Part shown: piece after piece, positions 1 through 8,459 of the stretch | Layout: every line of letters begins with the position of its first letter | Numbering within the stretch: position 1 is the first letter of the stretch | Assembly (NCBI RefSeq): GCF_000787815.1 | Contig: NZ_BBPO01000059.1 | Span: 1 to 42,228, forward strand | DNA length: 42,228 nucleotides | DNA from: Streptacidiphilus neutrinimicus | GTDB taxonomy: Bacteria > Actinomycetota > Actinomycetes > Streptomycetales > Streptomycetaceae | Direction: 5' to 3' | Notes under the pieces: model-generated | What the model saw: the letters and a program-made list of their open reading frames with translations, nothing else | What the model was told of the DNA's origin: nothing | The model's database searches: none | Made by a program: the position numbers and the translations under genes

Positions 1-10
1 GAACTGCGAG

Positions 11-763
11 TCAGAACTGCGAGTGGGAGAACCAGTGGTCGAGCAGGCCCTGGTCGCCGGAGAGCGCGAAGGCGTCGGCGGTGCGGTCGTGGCGGCCGTA
101 GAGGAGCAGCAGCAGGTCGCCCGCGGTGGCGGCGTGGACGGAGGCGTCGGCGGGGCCGTCGGTGTCCGGCTCGACGCCGAAGGCGTCGGGACGGAGCCGG
201 ACCACCCGGCGGCCCTCGGGGCAGCTGAACTCGATGGTGCGGTGCTCGGCGCGCAGCTCGGCCGTCCGCGGGGCGAACATGAAGGCGTTCGGCAGGTTGA
301 CCAGGAACTCGTCCACGCCGTCCAGTGCGAGCGCGGGGTCGATCTCGGGGCGCAGGCCCAGGGCAAGTTCGGCGTCGGTCCGGTGCACGAGCGTCTCGAA
401 GAGCATCCGCCGCACCCAGAAGCGGGCGTGCTGGTCGACGCCCCAGGCCCACATCGGATCGTCGAGGTCGCCCGCCTCGATGGCGTCGGTGGCCTCGGCC
501 AGACTGTCGGCCAGCCACTGCGGGTAACCGGCCTCGTCCTCGGGCAGCTTGAGCTCGACGTCGCGGCTGGTCGGCGGCTGCTGGATGCGCCCGCGCAGCA
601 GCACGGCGAACCAGCGCTGGACGCTTCCGGCGTGCCGGATCAGGTCGGTCAGCGTCCACCCGGGGCAGGACGGGACGGGGGTGGACAGGTCGGCGCGCTC
701 CACGACCTGGACGAACCGCGCGGTCTCGGCGGCGACGGCCGACCGGTGATCAACAGTGCTCAT
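11..763 (-). CDS. Maleylpyruvate isomerase-family mycothiol-dependent enzyme
   Basis: A 250-residue protein of the DinB-like mycothiol-dependent maleylpyruvate isomerase family. The N-terminal half carries the family hallmark around residues 30-50 (VPSCPGWTLTDLIRHAGSVQRW), with the conserved PGW and the His of a metal site; the second half has the MDMPI C-terminal fold (LLLLYGR near the end). Members are cytosolic and use mycothiol or a bound metal, but the substrate of most paralogues is unknown, so a role in gentisate breakdown cannot be claimed. No aromatic-degradation genes are nearby. The ATG start at 763 has a GAACG purine stretch upstream. An inverted repeat lies about 60 bp upstream. 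The stop codon falls at a short duplication (GAACTGCGAGT at 1-11 and 14-24). Confidence 0.85.
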   Translation of the reverse strand: MSTVDHRSAVAAETARFVQVVERADLSTPVPSCPGWTLTDLIRHAGSVQRWFAVLLRGRIQQPPTSRDVELKLPEDEAGYPQWLADSLAEATDAIEAGDLDDPMWAWGVDQHARFWVRRMLFETLVHRTDAELALGLRPEIDPALALDGVDEFLVNLPNAFMFAPRTAELRAEHRTIEFSCPEGRRVVRLRPDAFGVEPDTDGPADASVHAATAGDLLLLLYGRHDRTADAFALSGDQGLLDHWFSHSQF

Positions 764-1199
764 GACGTTCCTTCTCGGGTACCGGCCGTGGGCGTCCGGG
801 CGGGGCCCGGCCCGACGTGATGATTGATGTTATCAAGCATTCTCGGCCGGAGGGTGCGTGGCCTGCCTGCGCCTCCGCGCTGCCGGCCCTCGCGCTGCCG
901 GCCCTCGCGGTCAAGATCCCCGGGGTCACGGGTCTGTCCCAGAAGCGACGCTCGCGAACGAATGCGTGCGTCTGTGGGAAACCGCCTTCCCGCCCGGCGG
1001 CAGGCGCAATCGGGGCGGTGTGACCGGTCCGTGTGCGCACTGTGCCGGGTGGTCTGTGTAACGGCGCTGTATCGAGCGCCAGTTGGGCGGAACGGATCAC
1101 CCGTGCCCGGCGGTCATGACCACCACAAGCGCCCGCTCGGACCGAAACGGAGCGAGCCCCGGGCGCCGGCTCCGCCATCTGACACGAGGAAGAAACACC
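764..1199. promoter_or_regulatory. Intergenic region with a TTGAT-N3-ATCAA inverted repeat
   Basis: This 436-base gap separates the divergent isomerase-family gene and lipoprotein gene. I see no convincing coding sequence in it. An AT-rich patch at 815-845 stands out from the surrounding GC-rich DNA and holds a perfect inverted repeat, TTGAT-GTT-ATCAA at 824-836. Read leftward, the same bases give a TTGATA element usable as a -35 box for the gene ending at 11. This is the look of an operator for a MarR- or TetR-type regulator, but no such gene is adjacent. Confidence 0.4.
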
Positions 1200-1874
1200 A
1201 TGCGCGTTCACAAGCTCACCCTCGCAGCCCTGGCCGTCCTCGCGGGGGTCTCGCTCACGGCCTGCCAAAGCGGCGGAGCCGCGAACACCGGGCAGAGCCA
1301 GCCGTCGTCCGTGGCGTCCGGGTCCACCGCCTCGTCCCCGGCCGGGGGTTCGACCACGGGCGCCTCGGGTCAGAACGGTGGGACGGCGACGGGCGGTCAG
1401 GGCACGGGCGGTCAGACCACGGCTGCCGGGACCACTGCCGCCGGAACGACCAAGGCAGCCGAGTGCCGCACCGAGGCGCTGGGCATCACGGCCGTGGACC
1501 GCACCATCACCGGCGACACCGGCGGCACCGTCGTGGTGGAGCTGAAGAACCGCAGCGGCAGGGCCTGCACGATAGGCGGGTACGCGGGAGTCGACCTGCA
1601 GACCAGCGCGGGAGCGCTGTCCGCGCAGCGCTCCGGCGAGCCGGTCGTCCGGGCCGTCCTCAAGAGCGGGGCGTCGACGTACTTCGGGATCAGCTACCCG
1701 ACGAACACCTCCGGCGGCTCCGGCGTCCGCATCACCGGACTGGTGGTGACCCCGCCGGACGAGCCTCACTCGGTCACCCTGCGCTGGCCGGGAGCCGGCT
1801 CGCTGCCGGTCACGGACGGCTCCGGCACCCCGGTGAAGGTCGGCCCGATCGGCAGCGCGGGCCAGGGCGACTGA
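1200..1874 (+). CDS. Secreted DUF4232 lipoprotein
   Basis: A 224-residue exported lipoprotein. The ATG at 1200 follows a GAGGAAG ribosome site and starts a signal peptide MRVHKLTLAALAVLAGVSLT ending in a lipobox (LTAC) with the lipidated Cys at about residue 21. Residues 25-85 form a low-complexity Gly/Ser/Thr-rich linker, typical of streptomycete surface proteins spanning the wall. Residues 88-224 match DUF4232: CRTEALG, then beta strands with NRSGRACTIGGYAGV and a closing VTLRWPG region; the two Cys are likely disulfide-bonded. The function of DUF4232 is unknown. An in-frame start at 1083 would place 39 residues before the signal peptide and is unlikely. Confidence 0.9.
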   Translation: MRVHKLTLAALAVLAGVSLTACQSGGAANTGQSQPSSVASGSTASSPAGGSTTGASGQNGGTATGGQGTGGQTTAAGTTAAGTTKAAECRTEALGITAVDRTITGDTGGTVVVELKNRSGRACTIGGYAGVDLQTSAGALSAQRSGEPVVRAVLKSGASTYFGISYPTNTSGGSGVRITGLVVTPPDEPHSVTLRWPGAGSLPVTDGSGTPVKVGPIGSAGQGD

Positions 1875-1937
1875 CCCAAGGGCGACTGACCCTCACCGAT
1901 TCCGTCCTCCCGCGACCGAACGAATTCGAGGTGGTCC

Positions 1938-2364
1938 ATGCTCACGCGCGCGGAGGTGCGCCGGATAAGCCGGATGGACCGCTGGCTGGGGATCATCGGG
2001 CCGAGGCTGGTCCGACACCTGGTCAGCGGCTGTGCGGCACAGCCCCGTTGGCTGCCGCGCCGCTGGCTGACCCTGGTGTCGGGCGACGTCGACCGGGACG
2101 CGGGGGTCGGTGCGATGTGGCTCGTCTGGCGTCCCGGGTCGGCGAAGGCGGAGACGCACACCGCGTTGTTCGAGCGCTGCGGCGAGACGTGGCAGCACTT
2201 CGGCGGAGGCGGCAGGTTCCTCGTGGTCTGGAAGTCGCCGTCCACGGCCCGCGGGGGGAGTGCGACCACTCATCGTGGCTGTGGGGCGTGACGGCTCGGA
2301 GCTCTCCACGATCGGCCCCCGCGACATCATGGACAGCTACACCTGGGCGGCGCTGAACGCCTAG
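1938..2364 (+). pseudogene. Hypothetical protein gene broken by a frameshift in a G6 run
   Basis: Reading from the ATG at 1938 (GAGGTGG ribosome site) gives a basic N-terminus, then LTLVSGDVDRDAG and WLVWRPGSAKAETHTALFERC, but terminates at 2291 after an unlikely tail. Dropping one G from the run of six at 2253-2258 joins it smoothly to the next frame, VRPLIVAVGRDGSELSTIG through DSYTWAALNA, ending at 2364. The restored product would be about 141 residues. I do not recognise the family. Either the gene is inactivated, or the extra G is a sequencing or assembly error; homopolymer G runs are a common site for both. The codon bias of both halves is typical of genes here. Confidence 0.6.
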
Positions 2365-2365
2365 C

Positions 2366-2483
2366 GGGGTCGGCCAGAGCACCACGCCGCTGCTGGTCTT
2401 CGACGCCTGGGAGCACGCTGTGGTCCGTCGTCAACTGGGCGGACGTGGCGGCCCGTTGCGCCGAGGTCACCGCTGCGAGCTGA
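2366..2483 (+). pseudogene. C-terminal remnant of an Fe/Mn superoxide dismutase
   Basis: Two short stretches in different frames match the end of Fe/Mn-type superoxide dismutase. At 2366-2419 the translation is GVGQSTTPLLVFDAWEHA, which carries the family signature DxWEH with the Asp and His metal ligands. From 2418 the next frame gives LWSVVNWADVAARCAEV and a stop at 2481, corresponding to the family's usual VNW final helix. The roughly 15 residues that normally join these (the YYLQY region) are missing and the frame is shifted, so this is a fossil. The rest of the gene is absent; the fragment abuts the preceding broken gene directly, suggesting a deletion junction near 2365. Confidence 0.75.
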
Positions 2484-2615
2484 CGTCGGGCGCGTCTGCC
2501 GCGGCGGACGCGTTGGGGGGCTGGGATCTGCAGACGGATCATCCCGCCTCTGTCTTGAGGTGATCTGCAACACCTGCGCACCTGCGCAGCCTTGTGGAGC
2601 TCTGTCGCGGGGCCC

Positions 2616-2800
2616 TAGGGTGGTCGGGCCGTGGTGTTCGGGAAGACCGGTTCAAGTCCGGAGCGGCCCTCGCCACTGTGATCGGGAAGTCCCTGCTCGT
2701 TCCCGCGATCGACGAGATCGCGGGAGGCCACTGGGCGCGTCAGCGCCTGGGAAGGCCAGAGGCTGGGGCGGCAGCACCCGTCAGCCAGGAGACCGGCCAC
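2616..2800 (+). promoter_or_regulatory. Cobalamin (B12) riboswitch
   Basis: The segment has the ordered conserved blocks of an adenosylcobalamin riboswitch: GGAAGACCGGTTCAAGTCCG (2641-2660), CGCCACTGTGA (2671-2681), GGGAAG, the GCCACTGG ... TGGGAAGGCCAGAGGCTGG core (2727-2765), and the B12 box AGCCAGGAGACCGGCC at 2783-2798. It lies directly upstream of the cobalt/nickel permease, whose ribosome site (GGAGAGG, about 2830-2836) begins some 30 bases after the B12 box. Ligand binding would be expected to hide that site and shut off import when cobalamin is plentiful. Exact ends are approximate. Confidence 0.92.
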
Positions 2801-2845
2801 GGCACGCACGAGACCATCCACGAGGTGCTGGAGAGGCTGCCTTCC

Positions 2846-4000
2846 ATGATCCTGCCCGAAAACCCTGCTGCGACAAGCACGGCGGCGACCGCCGCCCGGC
2901 CGGGCGCCATTCCCGCGACCCCGGTCATCCGCTGGGAGAGAAGGGACTGGTGGCGCAGCGCCGGTCTGTTGGGGGTCATCGTGGCCCTGCACGTGGTCGC
3001 CTTCGGGATCCTCGCGGCGCTGGTCGCGCCGCACCACTACAAGGTCGGCACCCAGGTCTTCGGCCTGGGCCTCGGGGTCACCGCGTACACCCTGGGCATG
3101 CGGCACGCATTCGACGCCGACCACATCGCGGCGATCGACAACACCACGCGCAAGCTGATGGCCGACGGCAAGCGGCCCATCTCGGTGGGGTTCTGGTTCG
3201 CCCTGGGCCACTCCACCATCGTGATCCTGCTGGCCGGCGGCATCGCGGCCGGCATGCGGATGGCGACGAACCTGACGAACGACAACTCGAGCGCACGTCA
3301 GAATCTGGGAACCGTGAGCACGTTGGCTTCCGGCAGCTTCCTGTACCTGATCGCCGCGCTCAACCTGGTGGCGCTGATGGGCATCTGGAAGGTCTTCAAG
3401 GCGATGCGCGCCGGCCAGTTCGACGAGCACGAGCTGGAGAAGCACCTGGACAACCGCGGCTTCATGAACCGCATCCTGGGCCGGCTGACGAAGTCCATCA
3501 CCCGGCCGGGCCAGATGTACCCCGTCGGCGTGCTGTTCGGGATCGGGTTCGACACCGCGACCGAGGTGACGCTGATGGTGATGGCCGGCTCAGGCGCGGC
3601 GGCCGGTCTGCCCTGGTACGCCATCGTCTGCCTGCCGCTGCTGTTCGCTGCCGGTATGAGCCTGTTCGACACGCTCGACGGCACGTTCATGAACTTCGCC
3701 TACCACTGGGCGTTCTCGAACCCGGTCCGGAAGGTCTACTACAACCTCACCATCACCGGGCTCTCCATCGCCGTCGCCTTCCTGATCGGCACGATCGAGC
3801 TGGTCGGCATCCTGCACGACCAGCTGAACCTCACCGACCCGGTGACGAACTGGATCTCCAACATCGACCTCAACAACGTCGGCTTCGTCATCGTCGGCCT
3901 GTTCGTCGTCGTGTGGGTTTGCGCCATCGGCTACTGGCGGTTCGCCAAGGTCGAGCACCGCTGGGTCCGTGGCGGCACGAAGCAGGCAGGCGCCGCCTGA
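2846..4000 (+). CDS. Cobalt/nickel permease, NiCoT (HoxN/NixA) family
   Basis: A 384-residue inner-membrane permease for Co2+ or Ni2+. All NiCoT signatures are visible: RHAFDADHIAAIDNTTR at residues 86-102 (metal-selecting HX4DH), FWFALGHSTIV at about 116-126, LFGIGFDTATEV, and GMSLFDTLDGTFMNFAY. Seven or eight membrane segments follow a 35-residue cytosolic N-terminus. The ATG at 2846 is chosen because it follows a GGAGAGG site and lies after the riboswitch; an upstream in-frame start at 2594 would translate through the riboswitch and is rejected. B12 riboswitch control argues for cobalt as the physiological cargo, feeding cobalamin synthesis. Co/Ni efflux genes lie at 19.8-24.0 kb. Confidence 0.93.
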   Translation: MILPENPAATSTAATAARPGAIPATPVIRWERRDWWRSAGLLGVIVALHVVAFGILAALVAPHHYKVGTQVFGLGLGVTAYTLGMRHAFDADHIAAIDNTTRKLMADGKRPISVGFWFALGHSTIVILLAGGIAAGMRMATNLTNDNSSARQNLGTVSTLASGSFLYLIAALNLVALMGIWKVFKAMRAGQFDEHELEKHLDNRGFMNRILGRLTKSITRPGQMYPVGVLFGIGFDTATEVTLMVMAGSGAAAGLPWYAIVCLPLLFAAGMSLFDTLDGTFMNFAYHWAFSNPVRKVYYNLTITGLSIAVAFLIGTIELVGILHDQLNLTDPVTNWISNIDLNNVGFVIVGLFVVVWVCAIGYWRFAKVEHRWVRGGTKQAGAA

Positions 4001-4131
4001 CGCCGTATCGCGCGGATCCGCGTCGTGGCGAGGGTGTGGGACTGCTCGCGGCGACACCGAGAAAGGGCGGGAAGCGCGGTGTGCGGCAACCCGGCCGCCC
4101 GGCGGCCCGGGCCACCCGACCGCTCAGCGGC

Positions 4132-4451
4132 TCAGGCCGAGGCCGACGTCCCTGCAGCAGCAGCCATGGCGAGCAGCAGCTCGGCGGCCGCCGCCGCGCC
4201 GTCCGTGCGAACGGCGTCGGCCACGGACCTCGCCCGCGCCCGGTCTCCGGAGTCGGCGACGCGCCGAGCGCGGCCGCGAGGGACTCGACGGCGGGAGCGG
4301 CGGTGTCGACCGCCGCGCCGATGCCCAGATCGGCCGCCCGGCCGGCCCCGTACGGCTGGTCGGGCGCCTGGGGGACGACCACGCGGGGCGCGCCCGCCCG
4401 GGCGAGCGACGAGTCTGCGGCACGGCGGGGGCCTTGCCGCAAGGCTCCCAC
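4132..4451 (-). pseudogene. Remnant of a UDP-type glycosyltransferase (macrolide GT family)
   Basis: On the minus strand, 4451 to about 4260 reads ARAGAPRVVVPQAPDQPYGA then GRAADLGIGAAVDTAAPAVESLAAALGA, which matches the donor-binding C-terminal region of GT1/MGT glycosyltransferases (VVPQ-x-x-DQP motif). The reading then shifts frame and continues RVADSGDRARARSVADAV and AAAAELLLAMAAAAG to a stop at 4132, the usual final helix. The acceptor domain and the HGGAGT loop are missing or unrecognisable upstream. With one frameshift and about two thirds of the protein lost, it cannot work. The remainder of the 4001-4581 gap shows only a short palindrome (CGCGGATCCGCG, 4011-4022) and the kup leader. 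Confidence 0.65.
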
Positions 4452-4581
4452 CCCGTTGCATGTTGACCACGGCGAGGCAGGCTGTGTCCCCGGTCATCTC
4501 CCGGGCGAGCGCACCTTCGGGCGGGTATCGTCCGAAGAGCGCACCTGACCAGCCGCGACGCGGCCCGCTGAGGAGGCCGCC

Positions 4582-6558
4582 ATGGCCGCTGACCCGCAGG
4601 GATCCACGTCCGGCCCTGGTGCCCCGGGGCCCGGGCCCGACCAGGACCACGGCCACGGGGCCGGGCTTGACGTCGTGCGGCTCGGGCTGGTGATCGGGGC
4701 GCTCGGCGTCGTCTTCGGCGACCTGGGCACCAGCCCGATCTACACCCTCCAGACGGTCTTCGACCCGAACGACCCGCACCCGGTCCCGGTGAGTACGCAG
4801 AACGTCTACGGCGTGGTGTCGCTGGTGTTCTGGTCGGTGGTGATCGTCGTGTGGGTCACGTACGTGCTGCTGGCGATGCACGCCGACAACGACGGCGAGG
4901 GCGGCATCATGGCGCTGATCACCCTCGTGCGGCGGGCGAGCACACAGCGCAGCCGGCGGACGGTGGCCGTGCTGGCGGGGCTGGGCATCTTCGGCGCGGC
5001 GCTGTTCCTCGGCGACAGCATGATCACCCCGGCGATCTCGGTGCTGTCGGCGGTCGAGGGGATGAAGGTCGTCCAACCGTCGCTCGGCAGCGCCGTCGTG
5101 CCGGTCACGGCCGCCATCATCGTCGTGCTGTTCCTGGTGCAGCGCCGGGGCACCGCCGCCGTCGGCCGGGCGTTCGGGCCGGTCATGGTCGCCTGGTTCG
5201 CGGCGATCGGCGCCTGCGGGATCTCCGGCATCGTCGACCACCCCGCGATCCTCCGCGCGCTCTCGCCCTCCTACGCGCTGACCTTCCTGGTCGGCCACTT
5301 CGGCACCGCCTTCTTCGCCCTGGCCGCCGTGGTCCTCGCGGTCACCGGCGCCGAGGCGCTCTACGCCGACATGGGCCACTTCGGCCGCCGCTCGATCACC
5401 CGGGCCTGGACGTTCCTCGTCTTCCCCGCCTGCGTCCTGAGCTACCTCGGCCAGGGAGCCCTGATCCTGGGGGACCCCAGCAAGATCAGCAGCCCCTTCT
5501 TCCTGCTCACGCCCGGCTGGGGACGGGTAGCGATGATCTTTCTCGCCACCGCCGCCACGGTCATCGCCTCCCAGGCGGTGATCACGGGCGCGTACTCCGT
5601 CGCCTCCCAGGCCGCCCAGCTCGGCTACCTGCCGCGCCTGCGCATCGCCCACACCTCCGAATCCACCATCGGCCAGATCTACGTGCCCTGGATCAACTGG
5701 CTGCTCATGGTCTCGGTGCTCACCCTGGTCTTCGCCTTCCGCAGCTCCACCGCGCTCGCCTTCGCCTTCGGCATGGCCGTCACCGGCACCATCACCATCA
5801 CCACGCTGCTCTTCTTCTACGTCGCCCGGACCAGGTGGGGGACGCCCCGGTGGCTGGTGGTCATCGGCGCCGGCCTGCTGATGACGGTGGACCTGCTGTT
5901 CGTGGCGGCCAACATGACCAAGTTCGTCCACGGCGCGTGGCTGCCGCTGCTGATCGGCATCACCGCGTTCACGGTGATGACGACGTGGCAGCGCGGCCGT
6001 CAGATCGTCAGCGCCGAGCGGGCCCGGCGCGAGGGTCCGCTGCGCGAGTTCGTCGACCAGCTCCGCAGCGGCGAGGAGGCCACGGTCCGGATCCCCGGTT
6101 CGGCCGTCTTCCTCAACCGGGGCGCGGCCACCGCTCCGCTGGCCCTGCGGGCCAACGTCGAGCACAACCACGTCCGGCACGACCAGATCGTCATCCTCTC
6201 CATCGAGACCGAGACCGTGCCGCGCGTCCCGGCGGACGAGCGGATCGTGGTCGACCACCTGGGTTACGGCGACGACGGTATCGTCCACGTCACCGCACGG
6301 TTCGGCTACATGGAGACCCCGGACGTCCCCGGTGCGCTGGCCCTGCTCGACGCGGGCGAGACGGAGGGGCGGATTCAGCTGGAGGAGGTCTCCTACTTCC
6401 TGTCGAAGATCGAGCTGCGGCGGGGGAATGCGCCGACCATGCCCGCCTGGCGCAAGCGGCTGTTCATCGCCACCTCCTACATCACGGCGGACGCCGCCGA
6501 GTACTTCGGGCTGCCGCGCGACAGCACGGTCATCATGGGCTCGCAGATCGACGTGTGA
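4582..6558 (+). CDS. kup: Kup-family potassium uptake protein
   Basis: A 658-residue K+/H+ symporter of the Kup/HAK/KT family. After a 30-residue Gly/Pro-rich N-terminus the first membrane helix carries the signature GVVFGDLGTSPIYTLQTVF. About twelve membrane helices run to residue 470, including GIFGAALFLGDSMITPAISVLSAVEG. The last 180 residues form the cytosolic Kup C-terminal domain (VRIPGSAVFLNRG, PRVPADERI, RFGYMETPDVPGAL). Length is normal for the family. The ATG at 4582 follows a clear GAGGAGG site. A TATCGT element near 4528 may be its -10 box. The gene stands alone and converges with the MFS gene on its right. Confidence 0.96.
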   Translation: MAADPQGSTSGPGAPGPGPDQDHGHGAGLDVVRLGLVIGALGVVFGDLGTSPIYTLQTVFDPNDPHPVPVSTQNVYGVVSLVFWSVVIVVWVTYVLLAMHADNDGEGGIMALITLVRRASTQRSRRTVAVLAGLGIFGAALFLGDSMITPAISVLSAVEGMKVVQPSLGSAVVPVTAAIIVVLFLVQRRGTAAVGRAFGPVMVAWFAAIGACGISGIVDHPAILRALSPSYALTFLVGHFGTAFFALAAVVLAVTGAEALYADMGHFGRRSITRAWTFLVFPACVLSYLGQGALILGDPSKISSPFFLLTPGWGRVAMIFLATAATVIASQAVITGAYSVASQAAQLGYLPRLRIAHTSESTIGQIYVPWINWLLMVSVLTLVFAFRSSTALAFAFGMAVTGTITITTLLFFYVARTRWGTPRWLVVIGAGLLMTVDLLFVAANMTKFVHGAWLPLLIGITAFTVMTTWQRGRQIVSAERARREGPLREFVDQLRSGEEATVRIPGSAVFLNRGAATAPLALRANVEHNHVRHDQIVILSIETETVPRVPADERIVVDHLGYGDDGIVHVTARFGYMETPDVPGALALLDAGETEGRIQLEEVSYFLSKIELRRGNAPTMPAWRKRLFIATSYITADAAEYFGLPRDSTVIMGSQIDV

Positions 6559-6652
6559 GCCGCGACGCGCTGCTGTCCGCACGCTCAGGCGGCGGGCTCG
6601 AGTGCGGCGGTGAGCTTCTCGCTGAGCTCGAGCTGTCGCGCACGGGCGGGCG

Positions 6653-8290
6653 TCAGTCCGCGGAGCGGTGCGCCGACCCGGGTTGGGTCGTCGGGATGCG
6701 CTGCACGAAGAAGAGCCCGACGAGCCCGGTCAGGGCCAGGATCGCCAGGGCCACCTTGAGACCGTCGATCCGGGCCTCGGCGTTGGCGTCGAGGGCCGCC
6801 TGGGCGGCCTCGGAGTTCACGCCGTACTTGTCGAGCGCGGCCTGGAGCTGGGCGTCCGACACGAACGGGACGCCGGCCGAGAGCTGTACGGAGGCCTGGT
6901 TCTTGACGTCGGCTGGGATCGCCGGGCTCTGCTCCACGTTGCTCAGGAAGGACGAGGTGAGCACCGCGATCATGACGGATCCGGCGAGCGCGGTGCCGAT
7001 CGAGGCGCCGAGGTTGGTGACGGTGTTCTGCACGCCTCCGACGTCGGCGCTCATCTCGTCCGGTACCGCGGAGACGGTCACTGACCCCAGCTGGGAGGCG
7101 AGCGCCCCCATGCCGAGACCGACGAGCAGCAGCGGCACCGTGGTGACCTCCGCTCCCGAGCTGGTGTCCAGCGTCGCCATCAGGGCCACGGCGCCGGCGA
7201 TCATCGCCAGCAGACCGATCCGGACGACGGCCCGCGGGGACACGTCCGGGAGCAGCCGGGGGATGCCGACCGCCGCCGCGAGCAGGGTCAGCGACAGCGG
7301 CAGGATGCGGACCCCGGTCTCGAGCGCGGAGAGGCCGAGCGCGACGGACAGGAACAGCGGGACGACGAAGAACACGCCCATCTGGATGAGGTACTGGAAG
7401 AAGAACATCGTCAGGCCGCCCGAGAGCTGACGGTTGTGCAGCAGGGCGGGGTCCACCAGGGGTTCCTTGCCCTGCTTCGACAGGCGGTGCTCCCAGCGGA
7501 AGAACAGCCAGATCACGAACAGGCCCGCCAGCAACAGCCAGACGACCGGCGAGAACCCGAACCAGGACGGCTTGCCCGGCTTCGGGTTGAACCAGCCCCA
7601 CTCGTCCGAGCGCAGCACACCGTAGACGAAGCCGCCGAGCCCGAGAGCCGACAGCACCGCGCCCACGACGTCGATCTTCGGATGCCGGTCCGGCGGCGCG
7701 TCGGCGACGCGACGCGCGAGCGCCAGGATGCCGAGGACCATCACGACCTCCCCGGCGAACACCCAGCGCCACGAGAAGTACGTGGTCGCGACGCCCCCGA
7801 TGAGCGGCCCGAGCCCGATCGCGACCGCCCCGGCGGCCGCGACCAGCCCGTAGGCGGCCGGACGCTGCCGCTCCCCGAAGTTCCCGGCGACCAGCGCGAC
7901 GATCGCCGGCAGGATCAGGGCCGCGCCGACGCCCTCCAGGAACGACCAGCCCAGCAGGAGGACCGGCAGGTTCGGCGCGATGGCCGTGGTGAAGGAGCCG
8001 CAGCCGTACACCAGGCACCCGATCATGAAGGCCCGCTTGCGGCCGATGATGGCGCCGACCTTGCCGCCGGGAATCATGAGCACGGCCATCACCAGGGTGT
8101 AGGCCGTGATCGCGCCCTGAATCCCGGTCACCGAGGTGCCCACGTCCTCCGCGACGGTCGCGATGGACACGTTCATCACGGAGCTGTCCAGGGCCATCAG
8201 GAACTGCCCGAGCGCGAGGGTCAGAAGGACGAGCCTCGCCGCCCCTGCCATCTCGGACGAACCGTTCGCCCCGCCGTCTCTCTCAGCCAT
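6653..8290 (-). CDS. DHA2-family (EmrB/QacA-type) MFS efflux transporter
   Basis: A 545-residue drug/H+ antiporter with about 14 membrane helices. Helix 1 reads LALGQFLMALDSSVMNVSIATVAEDVG, the DHA2 motif with the membrane Asp; motif A appears as GGKVGAIIGRKRAFMIG at about residues 75-91, and motif C-like Gly-rich helix 5 follows. A long polar stretch near the C-terminus (residues 435-505, VEQSPAIPADVK ...) lies between the last two helices, as usual in 14-helix members. Substrates cannot be read from sequence; no adjacent TetR or MarR regulator is present, so control is not evident. Confidence 0.92.
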   Translation of the reverse strand: MAERDGGANGSSEMAGAARLVLLTLALGQFLMALDSSVMNVSIATVAEDVGTSVTGIQGAITAYTLVMAVLMIPGGKVGAIIGRKRAFMIGCLVYGCGSFTTAIAPNLPVLLLGWSFLEGVGAALILPAIVALVAGNFGERQRPAAYGLVAAAGAVAIGLGPLIGGVATTYFSWRWVFAGEVVMVLGILALARRVADAPPDRHPKIDVVGAVLSALGLGGFVYGVLRSDEWGWFNPKPGKPSWFGFSPVVWLLLAGLFVIWLFFRWEHRLSKQGKEPLVDPALLHNRQLSGGLTMFFFQYLIQMGVFFVVPLFLSVALGLSALETGVRILPLSLTLLAAAVGIPRLLPDVSPRAVVRIGLLAMIAGAVALMATLDTSSGAEVTTVPLLLVGLGMGALASQLGSVTVSAVPDEMSADVGGVQNTVTNLGASIGTALAGSVMIAVLTSSFLSNVEQSPAIPADVKNQASVQLSAGVPFVSDAQLQAALDKYGVNSEAAQAALDANAEARIDGLKVALAILALTGLVGLFFVQRIPTTQPGSAHRSAD

Positions 8291-8459
8291 GCCGCATTGT
8301 CTCCGCCACGGCCACCCGACTTACGGCCGCCCATCCGGATCACGGCGGCGGCTTCGCCCGATTGGGCTACCCGTCGAGCTGAGCCGACCGCCGGTGCCTA
8401 GCGTTTCGATCAACGGATGGCCGCGTGCGAGCCGGCCCTGCCACGAAAGCGAGCGCGTC

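Noticed and set aside
4011-4022. CGCGGATCCGCG palindrome after the NiCoT gene
   Set aside because: Twelve bases of GC-rich palindrome are expected by chance at this composition and it has no loop or T-run.
5785-5815. ACC/ATC-type simple repeat in the plus strand
   Set aside because: It codes the Thr/Ile-rich membrane segment (TGTITITTLL) of Kup and is explained by coding.
4132-6582. Very long open frame on the minus strand opposite kup
   Set aside because: It is Arg/Gly/Asp/His-rich with no domains and lies antisense to a clear Kup protein; it arises from GC-biased third positions. Only its last 40 codons match a separate glycosyltransferase remnant.
6585-6652. Helix-like peptide QLELSEKLTAALEPAA encoded on the minus strand after the MFS gene
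   Set aside because: Too short to assign and in a different frame from the MFS stop; it could be chance or a remnant.
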